NCBI RefSeq assembly: GCF_027460065.1
Contig: NZ_JAPYZZ010000006.1
Coordinates: 124,001-188,000 of the forward strand
From: Martinezella rhizogenes
Lineage (GTDB): Bacteria > Pseudomonadota > Alphaproteobacteria > Rhizobiales > Rhizobiaceae
DNA: 64,000 nt
Direction: 5' to 3'
The notes beneath the pieces are model-generated. The model saw nothing but the letters and a program-made list of their open reading frames with translations. It made no database searches and was not told where the DNA came from. The stretch's first letter is position 1; every line of letters starts with the position of its first letter. Below, piece by piece: positions 27,869 to 36,489 of the stretch. Both the position numbers and the translations under genes were made by a program.

Positions 27869-28104
27869 CGGTTTCGCGATCATTGGATCTAAACTGCTCC
27901 CACCTTAGACCGGACACTCAGCATTAGCACGAAGGCTCAAGCAAAAGCTTGGTGATGGACTCTAACGAGTTTCGACAGCTTGATCTGATGATCTGGAACG
28001 CCCGGCGGCGACGCTGGGCAACGGAACGCAAACTACAGATCTTCTATATCGCTGGCAGGCTCTCGAGCAAAAAGGCAAGAGGGCTGAAAGCAGTTATTAT
28101 TCAA

Positions 28105-28247
28105 CGCGTGGAACATTTCAGACTTGGCTGGAGGATGATTAAGGGCTTGACTTGAAATCCGATGGCTTGCGTATCGTTCAGGCGATACTTTTCTCATACG
28201 AGCGCGCCGATGTGGTCGATGATCAAATTGGTTAGCGCTCGTTTGGC
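28105..28247 (+). pseudogene. 3' remnant of the TetR gene at 23145
   Basis: This stretch repeats the last 140 bases of the TetR gene (about 23646-23786) with scattered differences. Shared blocks include GGAACATTTCAG, CTTGGCTGGAGGATG, GATGGCTTGCGTATCGTTCA, GAGCGCGCCGAT and the stop region. No matching 5' part precedes it. It shows that the TetR end was duplicated, or that a second TetR gene was lost, before the IS66 insertion now lying between the copies. Confidence 0.75.
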
Positions 28248-28598
28248 CGGTCGTCGTCTCGGGTGGAATTCGCGCAATTAGGTAGCAATTACCACCAGAC
28301 GACAATCATGACATCCATGATCTGGGTGGCGACCTAGGGTTCAAGTATCTTTTCGTGATCCGCTAGCCAAGATACGCAAAATCTATTCACAAATCTATTC
28401 ACTCGATCTGCCTTGCAATCGATCTTGAAATTCACATATTTATTCAACAATTCGTCTCAGCCCAAACATCCTATGGACTAAGGCGTTGAAAGTGCTCGCC
28501 GTGAAACAATTTCCCTTGTCTCTTGCAATTCATGGATCAATTCATACGTAGAGACTACAGGGCGTGATAGCAGTAAATCCATTCGGGAATCTATTCAA
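28248..28598. other. Intergenic region without a supported gene
   Basis: About 350 bases after the TetR remnant and before the Fic-like gene. No open frame with a convincing start was seen. The part just before 28599 probably holds the promoter and leader of the Fic-like gene. Confidence 0.4.
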
Positions 28599-29906
28599 AT
28601 GAACGAACAAGACAAGCTGATCGTGGAGGCAGTCAGGAGCGGGAACGACACCGTTCCGAAGATTTTGAGCTGGCTGGAGCGCAATGAAACTCCCAGCAGC
28701 CAGCCAACCGTTTCCAGACGCCTTATAGGTTTGATTGCAGACCAACGCATCCGCCAGGAAGGGCGGGGCCGCGCGACTGTCTATCGATACGACGACTATC
28801 ACGACTACTTCGCCGTACCGGGGACACAGCGGCGCGCGGTGCACTACAATCCCGACTTCATCGATCGGTACATCCCGAACGAGACCGCATGGTTTTCGCC
28901 AGGCGATCTTGATTCAATGACCCAGGCCGGCGGCGGCGCGGAGATGGATGCGAGCACATACTCCAGGGCGATCGCCCAAAAGCTGCTCGTCGACCTCGCC
29001 TACGCGTCGTCTAGCCTTGAGGGCAATACCTACAGTTATATCGACACCGAAGTTCTCGTCCAGTACGGCAAAATCGCCGAAGGCAAGGAAGCGGACGAGA
29101 CCTTGATGATCCTCAATCATAAGGCTGCGATCAATTACCTCATCGACTACATCCAGGACATCGAGATCGACGTGCGTGAATTCAAAACGATGCACTCGCT
29201 CCTGTCGTCCGGCCTAATCGACGAAAGGCAAGTCGGCGTGGTGCGGCAACATATCGTGGGCGTGGGCAACTCGGCGTATATCCCCTTGTCGATCCCCGCA
29301 AGGCTTGAGGACGAGCTGGAAAAGATCGCGAACAAGGCTGCACAGATCGCAAACCCGTTCGAGCAGAGCCTGTTCCTCATGACGACGATCAGCTATCTGC
29401 AGTTCTTTGTCGACGTGAACAAGAGGACGGGCAGACTGATGGCGAACGTTCCGCTCCTTAAGGCAGGACTCTCACCACTCTCGTTCCTGAACGTCGACAA
29501 GACCGAATATACCAGGGGTCTGCTGACTTTCTATGAGCTTGGACGCTCAGACGTGATAGCTGCCGCCTATGCAAAGGGCTACGTGGCTTCAGCCAGTCGC
29601 TACCATGCCTATATGGGACGTGATCGCAGCATGATCGAGATGGAGGCCCGGTACAGGGTCGAACTCCACCGGGCGGTGAAGAGTTATGTAGAAGGATCTC
29701 TCACGGAAGGCCGGAGACTTTCTGACGACTTCTTCGAAGCAGAGTTCGAAGGTGTTTCGGAAGAGGAGCATAAAGCGTTTGTCAGCCTCGTCCGGAAGGC
29801 AATCGCCAGCCTGCACGACGGCAACCACGCCGTTTATGGCATACGGAGAAAGGCCTTTGACGAGTACGATGATCTCGGAGAACATGATCGCCGCAACGGC
29901 CTATGA
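28599..29906 (+). CDS. Fic-domain protein with a non-canonical active-site motif
   Basis: Fic-fold protein of 435 residues; canonical members AMPylate target proteins. An N-terminal winged-helix-like region (PTVSRRLIGLIADQRIRQEGRGR) precedes the Fic domain. The inhibitory-helix motif SSSLEGN is present at about residue 139. The core motif, canonically HPFxDGNGRxxR, reads QFFVDVNKRTGR, so the catalytic His is Gln and the first Gly is Val. The protein may therefore not AMPylate, or may carry out different chemistry. It overlaps the next gene, a PPP phosphatase, by 23 bases, so the two probably work together or as a modification pair. Confidence 0.8.
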   Translation: MNEQDKLIVEAVRSGNDTVPKILSWLERNETPSSQPTVSRRLIGLIADQRIRQEGRGRATVYRYDDYHDYFAVPGTQRRAVHYNPDFIDRYIPNETAWFSPGDLDSMTQAGGGAEMDASTYSRAIAQKLLVDLAYASSSLEGNTYSYIDTEVLVQYGKIAEGKEADETLMILNHKAAINYLIDYIQDIEIDVREFKTMHSLLSSGLIDERQVGVVRQHIVGVGNSAYIPLSIPARLEDELEKIANKAAQIANPFEQSLFLMTTISYLQFFVDVNKRTGRLMANVPLLKAGLSPLSFLNVDKTEYTRGLLTFYELGRSDVIAAAYAKGYVASASRYHAYMGRDRSMIEMEARYRVELHRAVKSYVEGSLTEGRRLSDDFFEAEFEGVSEEEHKAFVSLVRKAIASLHDGNHAVYGIRRKAFDEYDDLGEHDRRNGL

Positions 29907-30660
29907 CGTCGCGACCATTGCTCCCTTCACGGCTGATACAGTCGCGATAGGCGATGTCCACGGTCGTGCCGACCTGCTCGAAGCTCTCCTGGAAACAATG
30001 GAGGGCAACGTTGGAGGCCGTCGCGTCGTCTTCCTTGGCGACATCATCGACCGCGGGCCGGATTCGCGGCTTGCTCTGAAGCTCGTCGCCGATGAACTGG
30101 ACGCGATGACGGAATCGGTTCTCATCTTGGGAAATCACGAGGAACTCATGCTCTCGTTCCTGAACGCGGAACGCAAGGCGGCGCCGTTTCACACCTGGAT
30201 GCAGAATGGTGGTGTCGCCACCGTTAGATCCTTTGGCATCGATCCGGATCTTGACCCTTACCGGATCGCGGCAATCCTATCTGAAACTAGCGAGGCGCAG
30301 GTGCTGCGGCGGGGAATGGACATGGTACGATCCGACAGATTCGTATTCGTACATGCGGGCATAAGGCCAGACGTTTCATTCGAACGACAGTCGCTCTTCG
30401 ATCTGAGATGGATTCGAGAGCCATTTCTAAGCTACTCGGGATCGTTCGAAAAAATGGTCATCCATGGGCACACTCCGACGTCGAGCGGGCTGCCAAAAAT
30501 GCGGCGAAACAGGTTGAACCTAGATACGGGCGCCTTCGCAACCGACCGCCTATCAGCCATTCATCTCGCGGCCGACGAAACTGCCTTCGGGTTTCTTTCC
30601 GCCGTGGGATCCGCGAATGAAGCAATTCAAGTCCGAGACTGCATGCCGACAGTGGACTAG
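29884..30660 (+). CDS. PPP-family metallophosphatase (serine/threonine phosphatase-like)
   Basis: Calcineurin-like phosphoesterase of 258 residues. The metal-site signature is complete: GDVHGR (about residue 23), GDIIDRG (about 51), GNHEE (about 82), VHAGIRPD and VIHGHTPT. This resembles bacterial PrpA/bis-tetraphosphatase-type proteins. The ATG at 29884 has GGAGA five bases upstream and lies inside the end of the Fic-like gene, which implies coupled translation. It may reverse a modification linked to its partner, but the target is unknown. Confidence 0.85.
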   Translation: MIAATAYDVATIAPFTADTVAIGDVHGRADLLEALLETMEGNVGGRRVVFLGDIIDRGPDSRLALKLVADELDAMTESVLILGNHEELMLSFLNAERKAAPFHTWMQNGGVATVRSFGIDPDLDPYRIAAILSETSEAQVLRRGMDMVRSDRFVFVHAGIRPDVSFERQSLFDLRWIREPFLSYSGSFEKMVIHGHTPTSSGLPKMRRNRLNLDTGAFATDRLSAIHLAADETAFGFLSAVGSANEAIQVRDCMPTVD

Positions 30661-30986
30661 CAACCATGATAAGCTTTAGCGCATACATCCACGCGGTTAT
30701 GGTTGGTGGCATGGTACCTCATACCGGAATATTCTGGCGGCTTTTGCTACCTAACCAGTCGCGGGCCGGTGTCCCGCCTGCGGGAATAGAAACGGTATGC
30801 TAGTGTGGAGCTGGAGGAGAGCGACCGTCCGCATTTTGGTGGTATATAACCCCGTTACCTAACGTGGTCCATGGGCTGCTGCGCACTTGAGAGTGGCGAC
30901 GCCGTTTGCGGCGATCCCGGTTAGGAATTTGATCTTTTGGCACAGCCCAGCCCCTCCATTCGTCAACCGAATAGGAGAAGCCTGCC
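30661..30986. other. Intergenic region upstream of the IS110-family transposase
   Basis: 326 bases without a gene. It should include the left end of the IS110-type element, whose boundary I cannot fix because such elements lack clear inverted repeats and target duplications. IS110-group elements encode a bridge RNA in the non-coding end next to the transposase gene (established knowledge); a candidate could lie at about 30790-30986, but no structure was verified. Confidence 0.3.
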
Positions 30987-32345
30987 ATGTCTGGAACAAT
31001 GAAGTCTCGCAACAAACGCGATATTTCCCCCACACACACAGATGCGGCTGCAATCGACATCGGTGCGACGATGCACGTAGCCGCCGTCAGGCCCGACAAG
31101 ATTTCCGAGCCAGTCCGCAGTTTTGGAACCTTCACCGGCGATCTGCATCGGTTGGCGGACTGGTTTAAGCAGTGCGGCGTGCGCACGGTGGTGATGGAGT
31201 CCACGGGGGTCTACTGGATCCCGGTTTTCGAGATACTCGACCAGCGTGGCTTCGAGGTCATCCTGGTCAACGCTCGCGATGCCAAGCATGTGCCGGGCCG
31301 CAAGACCGATATCAGCGATGCGCAATGGCTGCAGCGTTTGCATGAATACGGATTGCTGAGGGCCAGCTTCCGGCTGAAGGGCGAAGTTGCCGTCCTGCGC
31401 GCCTATCTGCGCCAGCGCGAACGCTTGCTGGATTACGCCGCCTCGCACATCCAGCACATGCAAAAGGCGCTGACGCAAATGAATCTGCAGCTCCACCACG
31501 TGGTAACAGACATCACCGGCGCGACAGGTATGGCCATCATCCGTGCGATTGTGGCCGGGGAGCGCGACCCGGCGAAGCTGGCGACCCATCGCGACCCACG
31601 CTGCCATGCGTCTGTGGAAACGATCCGTCAAGCGCTCGTCGGCAATGATCGCGAAGAGCACATCTTTGCGCTGACCCAGGCGCTGGAGTTGTACGACGTC
31701 TACCAAGGTAAAGTGGCGCAGTGTGACGTGCGCATCGAGGCGGTCTTGAAACGGTTGCGGAAGGCCTCGTCCGGCGGCCCTGTAGGCAAACTGGCGCCCG
31801 TACGGACAACGAAGAAGCAATCCAATAGCCCAGCCTTCGATGTTCGCGCCGCACTGCAAGCATTGCTCGGCTGCGACGTCACCCAGATTCATGGGCTCGG
31901 GCCTTATCTGGCGCTCAAATTGGTCGGAGAATGCGGGACCGATCTCTCGGCCTGGCCTGATGCCAAGCACTTTACCTCCTGGCTATGCCTCTCACCAAGC
32001 AACAAAATCTCCGGCGGCAAGGTGCTGTCCTCACGAACCCGACGATCTGGCAGCCGGGCCGCGGCGCTACTGCGGCTTGCCGCGGTTGCGGTCGGGCGCA
32101 CTCAGACCGCCTTGGGGGCATTCTTTCGGCGTTTGTCCGCGCGTGTTGGCAAGGCCAAGGCGGTCACCGCCACCGCCCGCAAAATCGCTGTTCTGTTCTA
32201 CAATACGCTGCGTCACGGCATGGAATACAGCGATCCAGGAGCCTCTTATTACCAGGAGCGTTACCGCCGACGCGTCCTCACCAATCTCGAACGAAGGGCA
32301 AAGTCGCTTGGCTATACCCTACAGCCCGCACCAATGCCCGCCTGA
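30987..32345 (+). CDS. IS110-family transposase (DEDD recombinase)
   Basis: Transposase of 452 residues with an N-terminal RuvC-like DEDD domain (AAIDIGATMHVAAVRPD, VVMESTGVYWIPVFEIL, KTDISDAQWL) and a C-terminal Transposase_20-type domain (IHGLGPYLALKLVGECG, WLCLSPSNKISGGK). The length and intact frame suggest a functional enzyme. The ends of the element were not found. It separates the Fic/phosphatase pair from the opine-oxidase operon and is probably a later arrival. Confidence 0.92.
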   Translation: MSGTMKSRNKRDISPTHTDAAAIDIGATMHVAAVRPDKISEPVRSFGTFTGDLHRLADWFKQCGVRTVVMESTGVYWIPVFEILDQRGFEVILVNARDAKHVPGRKTDISDAQWLQRLHEYGLLRASFRLKGEVAVLRAYLRQRERLLDYAASHIQHMQKALTQMNLQLHHVVTDITGATGMAIIRAIVAGERDPAKLATHRDPRCHASVETIRQALVGNDREEHIFALTQALELYDVYQGKVAQCDVRIEAVLKRLRKASSGGPVGKLAPVRTTKKQSNSPAFDVRAALQALLGCDVTQIHGLGPYLALKLVGECGTDLSAWPDAKHFTSWLCLSPSNKISGGKVLSSRTRRSGSRAAALLRLAAVAVGRTQTALGAFFRRLSARVGKAKAVTATARKIAVLFYNTLRHGMEYSDPGASYYQERYRRRVLTNLERRAKSLGYTLQPAPMPA

Positions 32346-32417
32346 GTGTTTCTTAGGAATTCCGGGAATTCGTCCACCAACGTGCCTGACCTCTCAAAGT
32401 GGCGAGCATCGCAAACA

Positions 32418-32606
32418 TCATTCAGATGGCGGAATGCCCGCTTTGTCGAGCGCCTCCTTGATAGAGTTGGCATCCAACAAAATCATCGCGCGCTCCAGGT
32501 GTTGCTCTATTTCAATGATTGTCTTGCCTTCTAGCGATGCGATTTCGGCTAGAGTTCTGTCTTGAGACACCCACCGGAGGCATGCATTTTCGAGTGGTGA
32601 CAGCAC
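32418..32606 (-). CDS. Small LuxR-type helix-turn-helix protein
   Basis: 62-residue protein starting at a GTG (32606) with a strong GAGGAG six bases upstream. The sequence LSPLENACLRWVSQDRTLAEIASLEG...IEQHLERAM follows the layout of a LuxR C-terminal DNA-binding domain (start of helix 1, AEIA, and the recognition helix), with no sensor domain. It may be a stand-alone regulator or the surviving end of a larger gene. It sits between the IS110-type element and ocd and could be a remnant left by that insertion. Confidence 0.5.
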   Translation of the reverse strand: MLSPLENACLRWVSQDRTLAEIASLEGKTIIEIEQHLERAMILLDANSIKEALDKAGIPPSE

Positions 32607-32784
32607 CTTATTCTCCTCGGCAACGCAGTAATGTTATAACTTCTCAGATAATCCAGTTTATGGAACTGGGGCCGACCATCAAGATTGGAAGCAGGTTGAG
32701 AAAGGTCATTGCTAATTCATCCTTGGGGAATGAATGTATCATTCCCGTTCTCCAGCGGGGTAGTCGTGTGCCCCCCTTCCGGAA

Positions 32785-33846
32785 CTAGGCCGACGCGAGG
32801 AGCGCTTCACGGCGCAGGAGCATACCAAAGAGGTCTCTTGGCTCGTCAGGGTCAGCCAGAAGATCGAGTGGGATGCTGTGTTTCGACCCCTCCACCTGAT
32901 CTCGAACGTACCGGAGCGCCGAAAAGTCCTCAATTGCAAAGCCGACACTGTCGAACAGCGTGATCTGCTTGTCGCTCGTCCGCCCGGTTTCCTGGCCCGT
33001 CATAACACGCCACAGCTCGGTCACTGGATGATCGGAAGCGAGCTGCTGGATCTCGCCTTCAATCCGCGTCTGCTCTGGAAACTCGATGAAGATGTCCGAA
33101 CGCAGCAGGATATCGCGATGCATCTCAGTCTTGCCTGGGCAGTCGCCGCCGACACCATTGATATGCACGCCAGGGCCGATCATGTTGTCGCTGAGGATCG
33201 TGGCATTATGCTTGTCAGCAGTCGCCGTCGTGATGATATCGGCGCCTTCGACCGCCTGCTCTGCCGAGCTGCATGCCTCGATTTGGAAACCAAACCGTTG
33301 CAGATTGCGGCTGCAGCGAGCAGTCGCCTCCAAGTCGATATCGTAAAGCCGTATCCGATCGACACCGAGGAGCGCCTTGAAGGCCAAAGCCTGGAACTCG
33401 CTCTGGGCGCCATTACCGATCAGCGCCATCGTGCGCGCATTTTTGCGGGCCAGATACTTCGCCGCGATCGCGGAGGTGGCCGCCGTTCGCAGAGCCGTCA
33501 GGATTGTCATTTCGGAGAACAGCAGCGGATAGCCGCTATCGACATCGGAGAGCACGCCGAAGGCGGTCACCGTCTGGCGTCCCGACTTCGTGTTTTTCGG
33601 ATGGCCGTTGACGTATTTAAAGCCATAGAGCGAGCCGTCGCTGGTCGGCATGAGCTCGATCACGCCATCTCGGGAATGCGAGGCCACCCGAGGAATTTTG
33701 TCAAAGCTCTCCCAGCGACGAAAATCGTCTTCGATGTAGCCAGCCAGTTGGACAATGAAGTTCTCGATGCCGGTGCTGACCACCAGGTCCATCATGTTTT
33801 CAACGCTGATGAACGGAACGATATTGAGGTTGGCAATTGCAGGCAT
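32785..33846 (-). CDS. ocd: Ornithine cyclodeaminase
   Basis: Converts ornithine to proline and ammonia in opine breakdown. The 353-residue sequence is nearly the same as Ti-plasmid Ocd as I recall it (NLNIVPFISVENMMDLVVST; NGHPKNTKSGRQTVTAFGVL; GPGVHINGVGGDCPGKTEMH), with the Rossmann motif ALIGNGAQSEFQALAF. It is the last gene of the minus-strand opine operon. Ornithine would arise from an arginine-derived opine, but the arginase gene upstream is decayed. A second, plant-expressed member of the family, rolD, lies in the T-DNA. Confidence 0.95.
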   Translation of the reverse strand: MPAIANLNIVPFISVENMMDLVVSTGIENFIVQLAGYIEDDFRRWESFDKIPRVASHSRDGVIELMPTSDGSLYGFKYVNGHPKNTKSGRQTVTAFGVLSDVDSGYPLLFSEMTILTALRTAATSAIAAKYLARKNARTMALIGNGAQSEFQALAFKALLGVDRIRLYDIDLEATARCSRNLQRFGFQIEACSSAEQAVEGADIITTATADKHNATILSDNMIGPGVHINGVGGDCPGKTEMHRDILLRSDIFIEFPEQTRIEGEIQQLASDHPVTELWRVMTGQETGRTSDKQITLFDSVGFAIEDFSALRYVRDQVEGSKHSIPLDLLADPDEPRDLFGMLLRREALLASA

Positions 33847-33891
33847 CTTCTGACCTCTTCTTAGTTTGATGGACTGTCGGGCAAGGCCGGA

Positions 33892-34974
33892 TCATGCGGG
33901 TCCGGCCGTGACCGCGTACCCGGTGACCACCCGCTCCTTGAGTGTGGGCAGGTCAAGCGGGCCGACGTGTGGAAGCAGGTCGTTTTCCTCGGAGAAGTCG
34001 CGTCCATAGCAGGCGCTCAGGATCCGGACACCACTTTCATGCAAAGGTGCCGGCACACCGGCGGCGTTTGCCAGATGCAAGGTCGGGATCAGACCGAAGG
34101 GGACGTCCTCGAGCACGTAGCGGGTGTCAAGGCTCTTCGGGCCTGCAGGATCGCTTCCGCGCTCAGCAAGGATTGATGATATTTTCGAGACGGATGCGCC
34201 GGATATGTCGAACGACAAGCGGAAGTGATCGAAGGTCGACCGGACCGTCTTGCCGAAGGCGGAAGCGATTGCGAGCCTTTCGAGGTCGAGCGCTTCGAGG
34301 AAGCGGCCTACAGCAGGTGTGACATTAGTATTCTGACCCCAATCTTCGGCTCGCTCGATGCGCGACAGATTGCACAGCGCGATCCCCATGTGGTCCTGGG
34401 GATTAAGGTTGCTCAAGGCAATCGTGAGGATATCGTCCTTCACGTCGAAGCGATCGCCAAATAGTGCGACACAGGTTCCATGCGCCCGCTCTGCGAAACG
34501 AACCGGCACGGTCGCCATATCGACCTTTGTCCTTATGGCACCGATGTTGAACGTATCCGCTGCCCGCGGCTTGCAGGTCAGAACAGTCGTGCTCCATGCC
34601 GTGATCGGGATCTCGATCTGCCGCTCGGCCAACTTGCTGGCGAGATAAAGCGCCGCAAAGGAAAGATGGGCGCTGATGATCACCGAATGACGTGTGCTGA
34701 GGTGCGGTAGAAGAGCGTCGAGAACGAAGCGGTGGCCATAGGCAGGCAGCGCCAGCACGATGACATCGGCCTCGGCCAATTCCTTGGCGCTCGCGCAGAT
34801 ATGAGGATGGAACGCGGTGTTTATCGCGCCGGTGATCTTCACCGGCGTGCCGGCGGCGAAAGCGGCAGTCCTTTCACGTGACCGCGACCAGATCATCGGT
34901 TCATGCCCATTCTTTAGAAGAAACGCCGCATATCCGATGGCGATCGATCCCGCCCCGGCTACTCCAACTTTCAT
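33892..34974 (-). CDS. Octopine/nopaline dehydrogenase family protein (opine dehydrogenase)
   Basis: NAD(P)-dependent opine dehydrogenase of 360 residues, bacterial side. It has the N-terminal Rossmann motif VGVAGAGSIAIGYAAFLL and the family's C-terminal helical domain with the conserved segment LNPQDHMGIALCNLSRIERAEDWGQN and a catalytic His region. The ATG at 34974 is chosen because GAGGACGGAA precedes it; an ATG at 34986 is also in frame. Opine synthases of this family usually sit in T-DNA; here it lies with opine catabolic genes, so it may run in the degradative direction or process a related opine. Confidence 0.85.
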   Translation of the reverse strand: MKVGVAGAGSIAIGYAAFLLKNGHEPMIWSRSRERTAAFAAGTPVKITGAINTAFHPHICASAKELAEADVIVLALPAYGHRFVLDALLPHLSTRHSVIISAHLSFAALYLASKLAERQIEIPITAWSTTVLTCKPRAADTFNIGAIRTKVDMATVPVRFAERAHGTCVALFGDRFDVKDDILTIALSNLNPQDHMGIALCNLSRIERAEDWGQNTNVTPAVGRFLEALDLERLAIASAFGKTVRSTFDHFRLSFDISGASVSKISSILAERGSDPAGPKSLDTRYVLEDVPFGLIPTLHLANAAGVPAPLHESGVRILSACYGRDFSEENDLLPHVGPLDLPTLKERVVTGYAVTAGPA

Positions 34975-35049
34975 TTCCGTCCTCATGCGTTATTGGAATC
35001 ATTCGCATGCGAGATGCGGACCTCGAACGCATCGGCTAAACCCAGTTGC

Positions 35050-35362
35050 TCAAAATGTTATTGTCACCCGATCCGACACTGGCCGGCCGAATAGGCTTGC
35101 GGCGAGATCGGTCATCAGCCGGGCAGTACGCCCGCGCTCGTCCAGATCGCGCAGTCGGCCGTTGGTCTTGTTCACTCGATTGAGAAAAGCCTCCAACGGG
35201 CGCAAGACCCCCCTGCTCGTCCAAAACCCGCATGTCGACGACTTCGATACCGATCTCCGCAACCCGGCGCCTCTCCTCGGGGTCGACCGAACGGGTTCCC
35301 ATCATCGACACGTTGCAGGGATGGACCGGCCCGGGAAGCATTTGAAGCAACATCAACTTCAT
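35050..35362 (-). pseudogene. Degenerate arginase gene (arcA remnant)
   Basis: The stretch starts with an ATG overlapping the upstream oxidase stop (ATGA) and reads MMGTRSVDPEERRRVAEIGIEVVDMRVLDE, typical of arginase after the first metal sites. After a frame change near 35215 it continues PLEAFLNRVNKTNGRL and then joins RTARLMTDLAASLFGRPVSDR, which resembles the arginase C terminus. The middle with the catalytic metal-binding DVD and the true N-terminal third are missing. So an arginase that once fed ornithine to Ocd has been deleted internally and frameshifted. Confidence 0.7.
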
Positions 35363-36489
35363 GCTGCCTCACTACGTTTGAACAGCCTTTCGACATTGAA
35401 AGCTTCGATTGACCTGTTTGTGCCGCCGTGAATAACGAGGTCTGCTATGATTGCGCCGCAGACTGGTACGAGTTGGAAGCCATGTCCGGAGTAACCGAAG
35501 GAATGAAACACGCCAGTCGCGTTCGGGGAGGCGCACAATACCGGCAATTTGTCTTTCGGCGTGGATTCCATCCCCGCCCAGGTTCTCACGATGCGGACCT
35601 GTCGGACAGCCGGGAACAGATCTGTCGCAGCTTTCGCCCCGCGCGATAGTTCCTTATAGTCGACGAAGCTCCGCTGTGCTTCGAGATCAGCACGCCCCTG
35701 CAGGCCTCCACCGATCACCAACGTCCCCTGATCGGACTGCTTAAACGATAGTGGACGACCAACAACGCCGACAACCGGTTTGAGCAAGGGCGCGACCCGC
35801 TCCGTTACGATCATCATCGATGCCTTATGCCCCACCTCAACGTTATCACCGACCATCGTGGCGATCTTGTCGGCCCAGGCGCCGGCGGCGTTTATTACAG
35901 TTGGAGCGACAAAGTCCTGCGTTTCTGTTCGAACTCGCCAGTTGCCGCCGACCGGTTCGACGGATGTGACCCCTGCCCCTTCATAGATCATGACGCCGGC
36001 TGCCTCGGTCGCCTGGCGGAAGGCCCTCAGCGTGCGGTGCGGATCGGCTGCCCCGTCCCGACGCGCTATGATGGCCCCGACGCAATGCGGCGCTAACGCA
36101 GGCACCAAGCGGCGCAGTTCTGCTCGCTCGATCAGTTCTTCATTCTCGTATCCCGCTGCTCGCGTCATTGCATAGCGCTGCTCGATCTCGGGCAAATGGT
36201 GTTCGAACTCGGCAACCTCGATCTGGCCGTTGGCATGAAAACCGCAATCGTCGCCGACGATCGTCTCGATCCGGTGCCACATATCCATGGCTTCCAATGA
36301 AATCGGAAGCTCGGCCGGATCGCGATTGAGCGTGCGAACGCCTGCCGCGGTCCCGCCAGAGGAGTGGCGGCCCACCCAGGAACGCTCGAGAATAATCACC
36401 TTCCGGCCGGCGCGCGCCAAGTGAAGTGCCGCCGAGAGTCCATGCAAGCCACCTCCGATGACAATAGTGTCCAGTGCTTTTCCTGTCAT
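35359..36489 (-). CDS. Opine oxidase subunit B (FAD-dependent oxidoreductase, OoxB/NoxB type)
   Basis: FAD-dependent amine oxidase-type subunit of 376 residues that cleaves the secondary amine of octopine/nopaline-type opines together with subunit A. The N-terminal dinucleotide motif is IVIGGGLHGLSAALHLARAG, and the DAO-family C terminus reads GVFHSFGYSGHGFQLVP. It overlaps the end of the subunit A gene by four bases (ATGA), and its own stop overlaps the arginase remnant start. Octopine and nopaline oxidases cannot be told apart by eye here, so no symbol is given. Confidence 0.9.
   Translation of the reverse strand: MTGKALDTIVIGGGLHGLSAALHLARAGRKVIILERSWVGRHSSGGTAAGVRTLNRDPAELPISLEAMDMWHRIETIVGDDCGFHANGQIEVAEFEHHLPEIEQRYAMTRAAGYENEELIERAELRRLVPALAPHCVGAIIARRDGAADPHRTLRAFRQATEAAGVMIYEGAGVTSVEPVGGNWRVRTETQDFVAPTVINAAGAWADKIATMVGDNVEVGHKASMMIVTERVAPLLKPVVGVVGRPLSFKQSDQGTLVIGGGLQGRADLEAQRSFVDYKELSRGAKAATDLFPAVRQVRIVRTWAGMESTPKDKLPVLCASPNATGVFHSFGYSGHGFQLVPVCGAIIADLVIHGGTNRSIEAFNVERLFKRSEAA

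Noticed and set aside
27949..28155. 68-codon open frame after IS66
   Set aside because: Its end runs into the TetR remnant in another frame, and no good ribosome site or motif supports it.
30963..31970. Minus-strand open frame of 335 codons
   Set aside because: Antisense of the IS110-family transposase, which has intact DEDD motifs on the plus strand.
32878..33864. Plus-strand open frame of 328 codons
   Set aside because: Antisense of ocd, which matches known Ocd proteins throughout.
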